Part shown: positions 38,925-46,925 of the stretch, piece after piece
Layout of the letters: every line of letters begins with the position of its first letter
How positions within the stretch are numbered: the stretch's first letter is position 1
Origin: Nocardioides terrigena
GTDB taxonomy: Bacteria > Actinomycetota > Actinomycetes > Propionibacteriales > Nocardioidaceae
Direction: 5' to 3'
Length of the DNA stretch: 64,000 bases
Assembly: GCF_003047265.1 (NCBI RefSeq)
Contig: NZ_PZYY01000001.1
Span: forward strand, 434,001 to 498,000
Made by a program: the position numbers and the translations under genes
The notes under the pieces: model-generated
Told to the model about the DNA's origin: nothing
The model's database searches: none
The model's input: the letters and a program-made list of their open reading frames with translations, nothing else

Positions 38925-39290
38925 TCAGCTCGAGGAGGACCCTGTGGACGACGACGGGCCCGAGGAGGACGACGAGGATCCGGACGAGCTCGAGGATCCC
39001 GACGAGGACGAGGACGAGGACGAGCCCGAGTCGGAGGACGACGACGACCCGGAGGACCCCGAGTCCTTGGAGGAGGAGGAGCCCGCCGTCGCGGGGGCCG
39101 ACGCGGTCGAGGAGGACCGGCTGTCGGTGCGGTAGAAGCCCGAGCCCTTGAAGACCACGCCCACGGCGTTGAAGACCTTGCGCAGCCGGCCGTCACACTC
39201 CGGGCAGTGCGTGAGGGAGTCGTCGCTGAAGCTCTGGAACTGCTCGAACGCGTGACCGCACTCGGTGCAGAGGTACTGGTAGGTGGGCAT
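38925..39290 (-). CDS. FmdB-type zinc-ribbon protein with Ser-rich tail (Rv0991c/Ruc-like)
   Basis: A 121-residue protein with an FmdB zinc ribbon: MPTYQYLCTECGHAFE and HCPECDGRLRKVF, Cys8, Cys11, Cys29 and Cys32. After GSGFYRTDSR the last ~60 residues are almost only Ser and Gly. The M. tuberculosis protein in the same place, Rv0991c, has this layout and was reported as a redox-regulated chaperone (Ruc). A similar oxidation-triggered role is plausible but inferred. In this window it lies beside a penicillin acylase and near the 5-FTHF cyclo-ligase gene, matching that gene order. Confidence 0.9.
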   Translation of the reverse strand: MPTYQYLCTECGHAFEQFQSFSDDSLTHCPECDGRLRKVFNAVGVVFKGSGFYRTDSRSSSTASAPATAGSSSSKDSGSSGSSSSSDSGSSSSSSSSGSSSSSGSSSSSSGPSSSTGSSSS

Positions 39291-39406
39291 CGGGACCTTC
39301 GTGACTCCGGGCTGCGGTGGATCGGGGGAGGTGCGGGGGACGGTGCGGGGGACACGCTGGCACTCGCCGTTCCCGACTGCCAAGGGTACGGCACAATGCC
39401 CACACG

Positions 39407-42028
39407 ATGAGCGAGCAGCCCGCACCCCCCGAGACGGACCCGACGTGGTGGCAGACGTTCCGGGCCGCGCCACGCGTCCTGCGGTGGTCCGCGTACGCCG
39501 TCATCGGCATCGCGACGTTCGTCGTGCTGCTGCTCGTGGTCACCGTCGCCTTCGCGCTGCGCCCGGTCCCGGCCACCACCGGGGAGGTGGAGGTCCCGGG
39601 CCTCGGGGCCGAGGTGGAGGTGATCCGGGACACGCACGGCATCGCCCAGGTCTACGCCGACACCGACGCCGACCTCCTGCGGGCGCAGGGCTACGTGCAC
39701 GCCCAGGAGCGCTTCTTCGAGATGGACGTGCGTCGCCACGTCACCAGTGGCCGGCTCTCGGAGCTCTTCGGCGAGGACGGCCTCGAGACCGACAAGGTGA
39801 TCCGCACCATGGGCTGGCGCCGGGTCGCCGAGCAGGAGCTCGCGATCCTCGACACCGAGACCCGCGAGGCGCTCGCGTCGTACGCCGAGGGGGTCAACGC
39901 CTACATTCAGTCGCACGGCCCGACCGAGATGGCCGTCGAGTACACCCTCCTCGCCGCCACCGGTCTCTCCTACGAGCCCGAGCCGTGGACGCCCGTCGAC
40001 TCGCTGGCCTGGCTCAAGGCGATGGCGTGGGACCTGCGCGGCAACATGACCGACGAGGTCGACCGGGTGCTGGCCAGCCTCGACCACACGCCCGAGGAGG
40101 TGGCCCGGCTCTACCCCGAGTACCCGTACGACCGGCACCCCCCGATCGTGGGCAGCGGCGGGGTGGTCGACGGCGTCTTCGAGCAGAACGCCTCCGGCAA
40201 CGCCACCCGCAACCCGCGCCGTCCGGCGTACTCACGCGACATGGTCGACGCCCTCGAGGGCGTGCGCGACGCGGTGGCCCGGGTCCCCGACCTGATGGGC
40301 CGCGGCGACGGCATCGGCTCCAACTCCTGGGTGGTCGACGGCGAGCACAGCGCGACCGGCGCGCCGCTGCTGGCCAACGACCCGCACCTCGGCGTCAGCA
40401 TGCCCGGCATCTGGCTGCAGATGGGCCTGCACTGCCGCCAGATCACCGCCGACTGCACGCTGGACTCCTCCGGCTTCACGTTCTCCGGCGTCCCGGGCGT
40501 GATCATCGGCCACAACGCCGACATCGCGTGGGGCTTCACCAACCTCGGGCCCGACGTCACCGACCTCTACCTCGAGAAGGTCGAGGGGGAGACGTGGCTG
40601 CAGGACGACGAGGCGCAGCCGCTGGACATCCGCACCGAGACGATCGAGGTCCGCGGTGCCGAGGACTTCGAGCTCCAGATCCGCGAGACTGCCCACGGCC
40701 CGCTGATCAGCGACGTGTCGCAGGAGTTCAGCTCGGTGGGGGCCAACGCCCCGACGGACGAGCCGGACCCCACCGGCCGCGGCAACGGCTACGGCGTGGC
40801 GCTCCAGTGGACCGCGCTCGAGCCCGGCACGACCGCCGACGCGATCCTCGCCCTCAACCGGGCGAGCAACTGGGACGAGTTCCGGGCGGCCGCCGCCGAC
40901 TTCGAGGTCCCGGCGCAGAACCTCGTGTACGCCGACCGCGAGGGCCACATCGGCTACCAGGCGCCGGGTCGGATCCCGATCCGCAAGTCCGGCAACGACG
41001 GCCGGATGCCGGCCGAGGGCTGGGTGTCGGCCAACGACTGGACCGGCGAGTTCGTCCCGTTCGACGGCCTGCCGAGCGTGCTCGACCCGGAGGAGGGCTT
41101 CGTGGTCACGGCCAACCAGGCCGTCATCGGGCCCGACTATCCCTACTTCCTCACCGGTGACTGGGACCGCGGCTACCGGTCGACCCGCATCCGCCAGGTG
41201 CTGGAGGAGGAGGGCGAGCTCTCGGTCGACGAGATGACGCGGCTCCAGCTCGACTCCACCAACCCGATGGCCGCCACCCTGGTGCCCTACCTGCTCGACG
41301 TGGAGGACCTGCCCAGTGGCTACTACCGCGACGGGCAGGAGCTCCTCGCCGACTGGGACTTCTCCCAGCCCGCCGACAGCGCGGCGGCGGCCTACTACAA
41401 CGTCGTGTGGAGCAACCTGCTGCGCCTGACCTTCCACGACGAGCTGCGCGAGGACATTCGGCCCGACGGCGGCGACCGCTGGTTCGGCGTCGTCGAGCAG
41501 CTGCTCGAGGACCCGGCCGGTCCCTGGTGGGACGACGTCGACACCGAGGAGACCGAGTCGCGCGACGACGTGCTGCGCCAGGCCATGGTGGACGCCCGCG
41601 ATGAGATGACGCGACGCCAGGCCCGTGACCCGGGCCAGTGGAGGTGGGGTCACCTGCACCGGCTCGACCTGCGCAGCTCGACGCTGGGCGAGTCCGGCAT
41701 CGCGCCGGTCGAGCGGCTCCTCAACCGGGACGGCTACGAGGTCGGCGGCGGCTCCAGCATCGTCGACGCGACCGCCTGGGACGCCTCCCTGGGCTACGAG
41801 GTCACGTCGGCGCCGTCGATGCGGATGGTGGTCTCGCTGGCCGACCTCGACCGCTCGCGGTACATCAACCTCACCGGCGTCTCGGGGCACCCTGCGTCCT
41901 CCCACTACGCCGACCAGACCGAGCTGTGGGTCGCCGGCGACTACCTCCCGTGGGCCTTCTCGCGCGCCGCCGTCGAGGAGGCGGGCGAGGACTCGATGAC
42001 CCTCGTCCCGGACCCCGACGACGACTGA
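39407..42028 (+). CDS. Penicillin acylase family protein (Ntn hydrolase, S45)
   Basis: An 873-residue precursor of an N-terminal nucleophile amidase. An N-terminal membrane segment (SAYAVIGIATFVVLLLVVTV) anchors or exports it. The alpha part has VIRDTHGIAQVYADTDADLL and QGYVHAQERFFEMDVRR. The autocatalytic junction is GDGIGSNSWVV, where the Ser becomes the new N-terminus of the beta chain; NDPHLGVSMPGIW and GHNADIAWGFTN are the conserved beta-chain motifs. Such enzymes cleave amides of beta-lactams, acyl-homoserine lactones or others; the real substrate is unknown. Confidence 0.93.
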   Translation: MSEQPAPPETDPTWWQTFRAAPRVLRWSAYAVIGIATFVVLLLVVTVAFALRPVPATTGEVEVPGLGAEVEVIRDTHGIAQVYADTDADLLRAQGYVHAQERFFEMDVRRHVTSGRLSELFGEDGLETDKVIRTMGWRRVAEQELAILDTETREALASYAEGVNAYIQSHGPTEMAVEYTLLAATGLSYEPEPWTPVDSLAWLKAMAWDLRGNMTDEVDRVLASLDHTPEEVARLYPEYPYDRHPPIVGSGGVVDGVFEQNASGNATRNPRRPAYSRDMVDALEGVRDAVARVPDLMGRGDGIGSNSWVVDGEHSATGAPLLANDPHLGVSMPGIWLQMGLHCRQITADCTLDSSGFTFSGVPGVIIGHNADIAWGFTNLGPDVTDLYLEKVEGETWLQDDEAQPLDIRTETIEVRGAEDFELQIRETAHGPLISDVSQEFSSVGANAPTDEPDPTGRGNGYGVALQWTALEPGTTADAILALNRASNWDEFRAAAADFEVPAQNLVYADREGHIGYQAPGRIPIRKSGNDGRMPAEGWVSANDWTGEFVPFDGLPSVLDPEEGFVVTANQAVIGPDYPYFLTGDWDRGYRSTRIRQVLEEEGELSVDEMTRLQLDSTNPMAATLVPYLLDVEDLPSGYYRDGQELLADWDFSQPADSAAAAYYNVVWSNLLRLTFHDELREDIRPDGGDRWFGVVEQLLEDPAGPWWDDVDTEETESRDDVLRQAMVDARDEMTRRQARDPGQWRWGHLHRLDLRSSTLGESGIAPVERLLNRDGYEVGGGSSIVDATAWDASLGYEVTSAPSMRMVVSLADLDRSRYINLTGVSGHPASSHYADQTELWVAGDYLPWAFSRAAVEEAGEDSMTLVPDPDDD

Positions 42029-42043
42029 GGTCGCGCGGACCCG

Positions 42044-42664
42044 TCAGCCGGCCCCGAGGGCGCGCACACCGGCGGGCGTGACGGCGTGCGTGACCGGCCG
42101 GTCGTGCGGCTCGGTGGGCACGTCGACCCCGACCTCCTCGTCGTGGAGCAGCACCGCGACCGGCCGTCCCGTCGCGCGGGCCAGCGCCCGGTCGTAGCAC
42201 CCGCCGCCGCGCCCGAGCCGCTCCCCGGACGGGGAGACCGCGAGGCCCGGCACCAGCAGCACGTCGGCGTCACGCACCGCATCCACGCCGAGCAGCGCGC
42301 CGGTGGGCTCGAGCAGGCCCAGGCGTGCGGCGGCCAGCGACTCCGGTCCGGTGTACGCCGCCCAGTCCAGGTCCAGGTCGGGGAGCACGACGGGGAGCAG
42401 CACGCGCACACCCGCCGCGTGCAGACCCTCGAGCAGCGGCCCGGTGCCGGGCTCCGCGCCCACCGAGACGTACGCCGCGACCGTGCGCGCGCGGCATACG
42501 GGATCCCACGCCAGGGCGTGGTCCGCGATGGCCGTGGCGGTCTCGCCGAGGTCGGCCACCGAGCGCCCGCGACGGGCCTCCAGCAGCCGTCGGCGCAGGT
42601 CGCGCTTGGCGTCCCGCGAGGTCGGGTGGGTCTCCCCTGACGGGGGTTCGGGTGGTGTTGCCAC
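42044..42664 (-). CDS. 5-formyltetrahydrofolate cyclo-ligase
   Basis: A 206-residue enzyme that converts 5-formyl-THF to 5,10-methenyl-THF using ATP. KRDLRRRLLEARRG at the start is the phosphate-contact helix, and GLAVSPSGERLGRGGGCYDR is the family signature near residue 155. Length is normal. GTG start with TAGGCT 6 nt upstream on the minus strand. The divergent uridylyltransferase gene begins only 22 bp away, and the two -10 hexamers overlap. Confidence 0.93.
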   Translation of the reverse strand: MATPPEPPSGETHPTSRDAKRDLRRRLLEARRGRSVADLGETATAIADHALAWDPVCRARTVAAYVSVGAEPGTGPLLEGLHAAGVRVLLPVVLPDLDLDWAAYTGPESLAAARLGLLEPTGALLGVDAVRDADVLLVPGLAVSPSGERLGRGGGCYDRALARATGRPVAVLLHDEEVGVDVPTEPHDRPVTHAVTPAGVRALGAG

Positions 42665-42670
42665 GAGATG

Positions 42671-42680
42671 AGCCTACGAT
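42671..42680. promoter_or_regulatory. Overlapping divergent -10 elements in a 22-bp intergenic region
   Basis: Minus-strand TAGGCT (complement of 42671-42676) and plus-strand TACGAT (42675-42680) overlap by two bases. Each ends exactly 6 nt before its start codon (GTG at 42664, ATG at 42687). Both transcripts should be leaderless, and each -35 region must lie inside the opposite gene. Confidence 0.7.
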
Positions 42681-42686
42681 CGGAGC

Positions 42687-44075
42687 ATGGGTAGCAAAGG
42701 CCTCGAGCTCGCACGCGCCAAGATGCAGGAAGCAGGCGTGGATCCGGTCGCGATCGACACGTTCGCGCACTACTACCGGCTGCTCGAGCACGGCGAGACC
42801 GGGATGATCCCCGAGTCGTCGATCGAGCCCCTCGACATGGAGGCGCTGGCCGACGTGGAGGTGGCCGACGACGTCGCCGCCGAGGCGATCCGGCACACCG
42901 CCGTGGTCAAGCTCAACGGCGGCCTCGGGACCTCGATGGGCATGGACCGCGCCAAGTCGCTGCTGTGCGTGCGGCGCGGGCTGAGCTTCCTCGACATCAT
43001 CGCGCGCCAGGTGCTGCACCTGCGCTCGCAGTACGACGCCACGCTGCCCTTGATGTTCATGAACTCGTTCCGCACCTCCGGCGACACGATGGCCGCGCTG
43101 GCCCGCTACGACGACCTGCCGGTCGAGGGACTGCCGCTGGAGTTCCTGCAGAACAAGGAGCCCAAGCTGCTCGCCGCCGGCCTGCTCCCCGCGTCGTACC
43201 CCAAGGTCCCCGACCTCGAGTGGTGCCCGCCCGGGCACGGCGACCTCTACACGGCGCTGCGCGGCTCCGGCCTGCTCGGCCGGCTGATCGAGGCGGGCTA
43301 CCGCTACGTCTTCGTGTCCAACTCCGACAACCTCGGGGCCGTGCCGGACGCGCGGGTGGCCGGGTGGTTCGCCTCGACGGGTGCCCCCTTCGCCATCGAG
43401 GCCGTGCGGCGCACCCCCTCCGACCGCAAGGGCGGCCACTTCGCCCGGCGCAAGGAGGACGGCCGGATCGTGCTGCGCGAGTCGGCGCAGACGCTGGACT
43501 CCGACCGCGAGGCGCTGGCCGACCTGACCCGGCACCAGTTCACCTCGACCAACAACCTGTGGTTCGACCTGCAGGCTATGAGCGACGCGCTCGACGCCCG
43601 GCAGGGCGTGCTGGGGCTCCCGCTCATCCGCAACGTCAAGCACCTCGACCCGGCCGACCCGTCCACGCCGGAGGTGATCCAGATCGAGACGGCCATGGGT
43701 GCCGCGATCGAGGTCTTCGAGGGGGCGCGGACGATCGAGGTCGGCCGCGACCGCTTCGTCCCGGTCAAGACGACCAACGACCTGCTGGTCCTGCGCTCGG
43801 ACATCTACGACCTGGGCAAGGACTTCGTGCTCGACCAGGCGTCCGACGAGGTGCCCTACATCGAGCTGGACGGCGAGTTCTACAAGCTGGTCGGCGACTT
43901 CGACAAGCGCTTCCCCGAGGGCGCCCCGTCGCTGCGCGAGGCCGACTCGCTCAAGGTCGACGGCGACTTCACCTTCGGCCACGGCGTCCGCGTCGTGGGC
44001 GACGTCGAGCTCGAGTCGCCCTCGGCGCAGCGGGTCGCCCCCGGCACCGTGCTCACCGGGGACGCCGATGGCTGA
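42687..44075 (+). CDS. UTP--glucose-1-phosphate uridylyltransferase (UDPGP family)
   Basis: A 462-residue nucleotidyltransferase of the eukaryotic-type UDPGP family, making UDP-glucose for cell-wall and storage polymers. VVKLNGGLGTSMGMDRAKSL is the nucleotide-binding loop. LMFMNSFRTSGDTMAAL, EWCPPGHGDLYTALRGSGLL and FVSNSDNLGA are further UDPGP motifs, and the lysine of FVPVKTTNDLLVLRSDIYDL contacts the sugar phosphate. The C-terminus has a short left-handed beta-helix-like end. It overlaps moeA by 8 nt and heads a five-gene overlapping operon. The short GalU type is a different family. Confidence 0.9.
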   Translation: MGSKGLELARAKMQEAGVDPVAIDTFAHYYRLLEHGETGMIPESSIEPLDMEALADVEVADDVAAEAIRHTAVVKLNGGLGTSMGMDRAKSLLCVRRGLSFLDIIARQVLHLRSQYDATLPLMFMNSFRTSGDTMAALARYDDLPVEGLPLEFLQNKEPKLLAAGLLPASYPKVPDLEWCPPGHGDLYTALRGSGLLGRLIEAGYRYVFVSNSDNLGAVPDARVAGWFASTGAPFAIEAVRRTPSDRKGGHFARRKEDGRIVLRESAQTLDSDREALADLTRHQFTSTNNLWFDLQAMSDALDARQGVLGLPLIRNVKHLDPADPSTPEVIQIETAMGAAIEVFEGARTIEVGRDRFVPVKTTNDLLVLRSDIYDLGKDFVLDQASDEVPYIELDGEFYKLVGDFDKRFPEGAPSLREADSLKVDGDFTFGHGVRVVGDVELESPSAQRVAPGTVLTGDADG

Positions 44076-45297
44076 CCTGCTGCCGGTCCCCGACCTCGTC
44101 GAGCGGATCCTGGCCTCGGTCTCGCCCCTTCCGGACTTCCCCCAGCCGCTGATGGACGCCCTGGGCCTGGCCGTCGCCGAGGACGTGCACGCCCCGATGG
44201 CGTTGCCCAGCTTCGACAACTCCTCGATGGACGGCTACGCCGTCGTCCGCGACGACGTCCTCACCGCGTCCCCCGAGCAGCCGGTGCACCTGCCCGTCGT
44301 CGGCGAGATCGGCGCCGGTCGCGCCGACCTGGTGGCCCTCTCGCCCGGCACCGCGGTCAAGATCATGACCGGCGCGCCCGTCCCGCGCGGCTGCGACGCC
44401 GTCGTCCCCTACGAGTGGACCGACCGGGGTGTCGCCCAGGTGCGGATCACCCAGGTGCCGTCCGCCGGCCAGCACATCCGCACCCGCGGCGACGACGTGG
44501 AGGAGGGGGACCTCCTCATGGAGCACGGCACCGTCCTCGGGCCCCGCCACCTCGGGCTGCTCGCCGCCGTCGGCCGGGCCACCGTCCGCTGCCGCCCGCG
44601 CCCCCGTGTCGTCGTCATCTCGACCGGCTCCGAGCTGCGCGAGCCCGGCGCCCCGCTGGGCCACGACTCCATCTACGACGGCAACTCCTACCTCTTGGCC
44701 GCGGCCGCCCGCACGGCCGGCGCCATCGCCTACCGGGTCGGCATCGTCCCCGACGACCCGCGCACCTTCACCGACGCGCTGAGCGACCAGCTCGTGCGGG
44801 CCGACCTGGTCGTCACCAGCGGGGGAGTGAGCCAGGGCGACTTCGACGTCGTCAAGGAGGCGCTCGGCCAGCTCGGCACGGTGTGGTTCGGCGGGGTCGC
44901 GATGCAGCCCGGCAAGCCGCAGGGGTTCGGCACGGTGGGTGACGACGCCACCCCGATCTTCACGCTCCCGGGCAACCCCGTCTCGGCGTACGTCTCCTTC
45001 GAGACCTTCGTGCTGCCCGCCATCCGCCGGATGATGGGCAAGCTCCCCTACTCCCGTCCGCTCGGCCGGGCCCGGCTCACCCACGGCATCGGCTCGCCCG
45101 AGGGCAAGCAGCAGATGGTGCGCGGCGCGTACGCCACCGACCGCGGCGGCGCCTTCGTCTCCCCGGTCGGCGGCCACGGCTCGCACCTCATCGGCGACCT
45201 CGCGACGTCCAACGCGCTCATCGTGGTGCCGCCCGAGGTGACCTCGCTCAGCGCCGGGGACATGGTGCAGGTGCTCAAGCTCGACGAGGAGTTCTGA
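44068..45297 (+). CDS. MoeA / gephyrin-like molybdotransferase (Glp candidate)
   Basis: A 409-residue MoeA-fold protein. MALPSFDNSSMDGYAV (about 40-55) is the MoeA signature, MTGAPVPRGCDAVVPYEW the next, and VVTSGGVSQGDFDVV and TLPGNPVSAYVSFETF form the MPT-binding domain. It would insert molybdenum into adenylylated molybdopterin. Corynebacterial Glp, a MoeA homologue in the same gene neighbourhood, instead works at the divisome with the membrane protein GlpR, a homologue of which lies four genes on. Both roles are open here, since moaC and mog directly follow. Overlaps moaC by 1 nt. Confidence 0.92.
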   Translation: MADLLPVPDLVERILASVSPLPDFPQPLMDALGLAVAEDVHAPMALPSFDNSSMDGYAVVRDDVLTASPEQPVHLPVVGEIGAGRADLVALSPGTAVKIMTGAPVPRGCDAVVPYEWTDRGVAQVRITQVPSAGQHIRTRGDDVEEGDLLMEHGTVLGPRHLGLLAAVGRATVRCRPRPRVVVISTGSELREPGAPLGHDSIYDGNSYLLAAAARTAGAIAYRVGIVPDDPRTFTDALSDQLVRADLVVTSGGVSQGDFDVVKEALGQLGTVWFGGVAMQPGKPQGFGTVGDDATPIFTLPGNPVSAYVSFETFVLPAIRRMMGKLPYSRPLGRARLTHGIGSPEGKQQMVRGAYATDRGGAFVSPVGGHGSHLIGDLATSNALIVVPPEVTSLSAGDMVQVLKLDEEF

Positions 45298-45773
45298 TGG
45301 CCACCTCCGACCGGCTCACCCACGTCGACGAGCACGGCGCCGCCCGGATGGTCGACGTCTCCGCCAAGGACGTCACGGCCCGTACGGCGTCCGCGTCCGG
45401 TCGGGTGCTCGTCTCGCCCGCCGTCGTCGAGCTGCTCCGCGGGGAGGGGATGCCCAAGGGCGACACCCTCGCCGTGGCCCGCCTCGCCGGCATCATGGGC
45501 GCCAAGCAGACGCCTTCGCTCATCCCGCTGTGCCACCCGCTGGCGCTCTCGTCGGTGACCGTCGACCTCGTCGTCGCCGACGACGCGGTCGAGATCGTGG
45601 CCACCGTCGCCACCACGGACCGCACCGGGGTGGAGATGGAGGCGCTCACCGCCGTGTCCGTCGCGGCGCTGACGGTCATCGACATGGTCAAGGCCGTCGA
45701 CAAGGGCGCGGTCATCACCGACGTGCGCGTCGAGACCAAGACCGGCGGCAGGTCCGGGGACTGGGTCCGTTGA
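45297..45773 (+). CDS. moaC: Cyclic pyranopterin monophosphate synthase
   Basis: A 158-residue MoaC, second step of molybdenum cofactor synthesis, turning the GTP-derived MoaA product into cPMP. AARMVDVSAKDVTARTA, KQTPSLIPLCHPLALSSV and GVEMEALTAVSVAALTVIDM followed by VKAVDK are all diagnostic and include the catalytic Lys and His. Starts at TGATG, sharing a base with the moeA stop; the mog start overlaps its own stop by 4 nt. Confidence 0.96.
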   Translation: MATSDRLTHVDEHGAARMVDVSAKDVTARTASASGRVLVSPAVVELLRGEGMPKGDTLAVARLAGIMGAKQTPSLIPLCHPLALSSVTVDLVVADDAVEIVATVATTDRTGVEMEALTAVSVAALTVIDMVKAVDKGAVITDVRVETKTGGRSGDWVR

Positions 45774-46255
45774 CCGACCTGCTCCCCGCCGCCGTCGTCG
45801 TGGCCTCCAACCGCGCCGCCGCCGGTGTGTACGACGACGCGACCGGTCCGGTGATCGTCGACTGGCTCGTGGAGCAGGGCTTCGCCTGCGGGGCGCCCGC
45901 GGTGGTGCCCGACGGCGACCCGGTCGGTGCGGCGATCCGTGACGCCGTGGACGGCGGGGCCCGGGTGGTGCTCACCACCGGCGGCACCGGCCTCACCCCG
46001 ACCGACCGCACGCCCGAGGCCACCCGGCCGCTGCTCGACCGCGAGGTCCCCGGCATCGTCGAGGCCATCCGGGCCTACGGCCTGCAGGCCGGGGTGCCGA
46101 CCGCGATGTTGTCGCGCGGGCTCGCCGGGGTCGCGGGACAGTGCCTGGTGGTCAACCTCCCCGGCTCGCGCGGCGGCGTCCGCGACGCGCTCGCCGTGCT
46201 GGAGCCCGTGCTCCGGCACGCGGTGGAGCAGGTCGTCGGGAGCGACCACCCGTGA
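45770..46255 (+). CDS. MogA/MoaB family molybdopterin adenylyltransferase
   Basis: A 161-residue protein that adenylylates molybdopterin before metal insertion. AVVVASNRAAAGVYDDATGP begins the fold; TTGGTGLTPTDRTPEATR is the MPT-binding signature and VNLPGSRGGVRDAL closes it. The best start is TTG at 45770, giving a TTGA overlap with the moaC stop and the expected N-terminus; no ATG or GTG fits. It overlaps the following acetyltransferase gene by 4 nt. Confidence 0.93.
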   Translation: MTDLLPAAVVVASNRAAAGVYDDATGPVIVDWLVEQGFACGAPAVVPDGDPVGAAIRDAVDGGARVVLTTGGTGLTPTDRTPEATRPLLDREVPGIVEAIRAYGLQAGVPTAMLSRGLAGVAGQCLVVNLPGSRGGVRDALAVLEPVLRHAVEQVVGSDHP

Positions 46256-46836
46256 GCCCGGGCTGGCCCGCGCGGCTCGTCCACGGACACGTCGTCGTGC
46301 GGCCGCTGGAGGCCGGCGACAGTCGGGCCTGGCGCGAGGTCCGCAGCCGCAACGCCGACTGGCTGCGGCCCTGGGATGCCACCATGCCGCCCGGCAGTGC
46401 CAGGCGCGCCGGCAGCTACCGCCAGGTGGCGCGCCGGCTGCTCCGCCAGGCCCGGCAGGGCCACGCGATGCCGTTCGCGATCGAGGTGGACGGCATGTTC
46501 GCCGGCCAGGTGACGGTCAACAACATCGTGCGCGGCTCGGCACAGTTCGCCTCGATCGGCTACTGGCTGGGCCGCGAGTTCGCCGGTCGCGGGGTGATGC
46601 CGACCGCGGTGGCGATGGTCATCGACCACTGCTTCGCCGAGGTCGGGCTGCACCGCATCGAGATCTGCATCCGCCCGGAGAACACCAACTCGCTGCGGGT
46701 CGTGGAGAAGCTCGAGATCCGGGAGATCGGCTACGCCCCGCTCTTCCTGCACATCGACGGCGACTGGCGCGACCACCGGATCTTCGCCATCACCGTCGAG
46801 GAGTCCCACGGGAGCGTCCTCGACCGGCTCTCCTGA
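46252..46836 (+). CDS. RimJ-like GNAT acetyltransferase
   Basis: A 194-residue acetyltransferase of the RimI/RimJ/RimL group. VVVRPLEAGDSRAWREVRSR opens it, IGYWLGREFAGRGVMPTAVA is the acetyl-CoA motif, and VGLHRIEICIRPENTNSLRV plus VVEKL is the signature of ribosomal-protein Ser/Ala acetyltransferases. Its GTG overlaps the mog stop. In M. tuberculosis the neighbour of moeA1 is annotated rimJ (Rv0995), matching this place. The true protein substrate is unproven. Confidence 0.9.
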   Translation: MSPGWPARLVHGHVVVRPLEAGDSRAWREVRSRNADWLRPWDATMPPGSARRAGSYRQVARRLLRQARQGHAMPFAIEVDGMFAGQVTVNNIVRGSAQFASIGYWLGREFAGRGVMPTAVAMVIDHCFAEVGLHRIEICIRPENTNSLRVVEKLEIREIGYAPLFLHIDGDWRDHRIFAITVEESHGSVLDRLS

Positions 46837-46925
46837 GACCTTTTCCCACGAGTCACACCAGTTGTTTCGCGACACACCTGTAGACATCCGCCCCATGCTG
46901 TGCTGGCGAACCTAACCTCGGGCGT

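Noticed and set aside
38944..39135. Short acidic Asp/Glu-rich frame on the plus strand
   Set aside because: It is the complement of the Ser-rich tail codons of the FmdB-type protein, not an independent gene.
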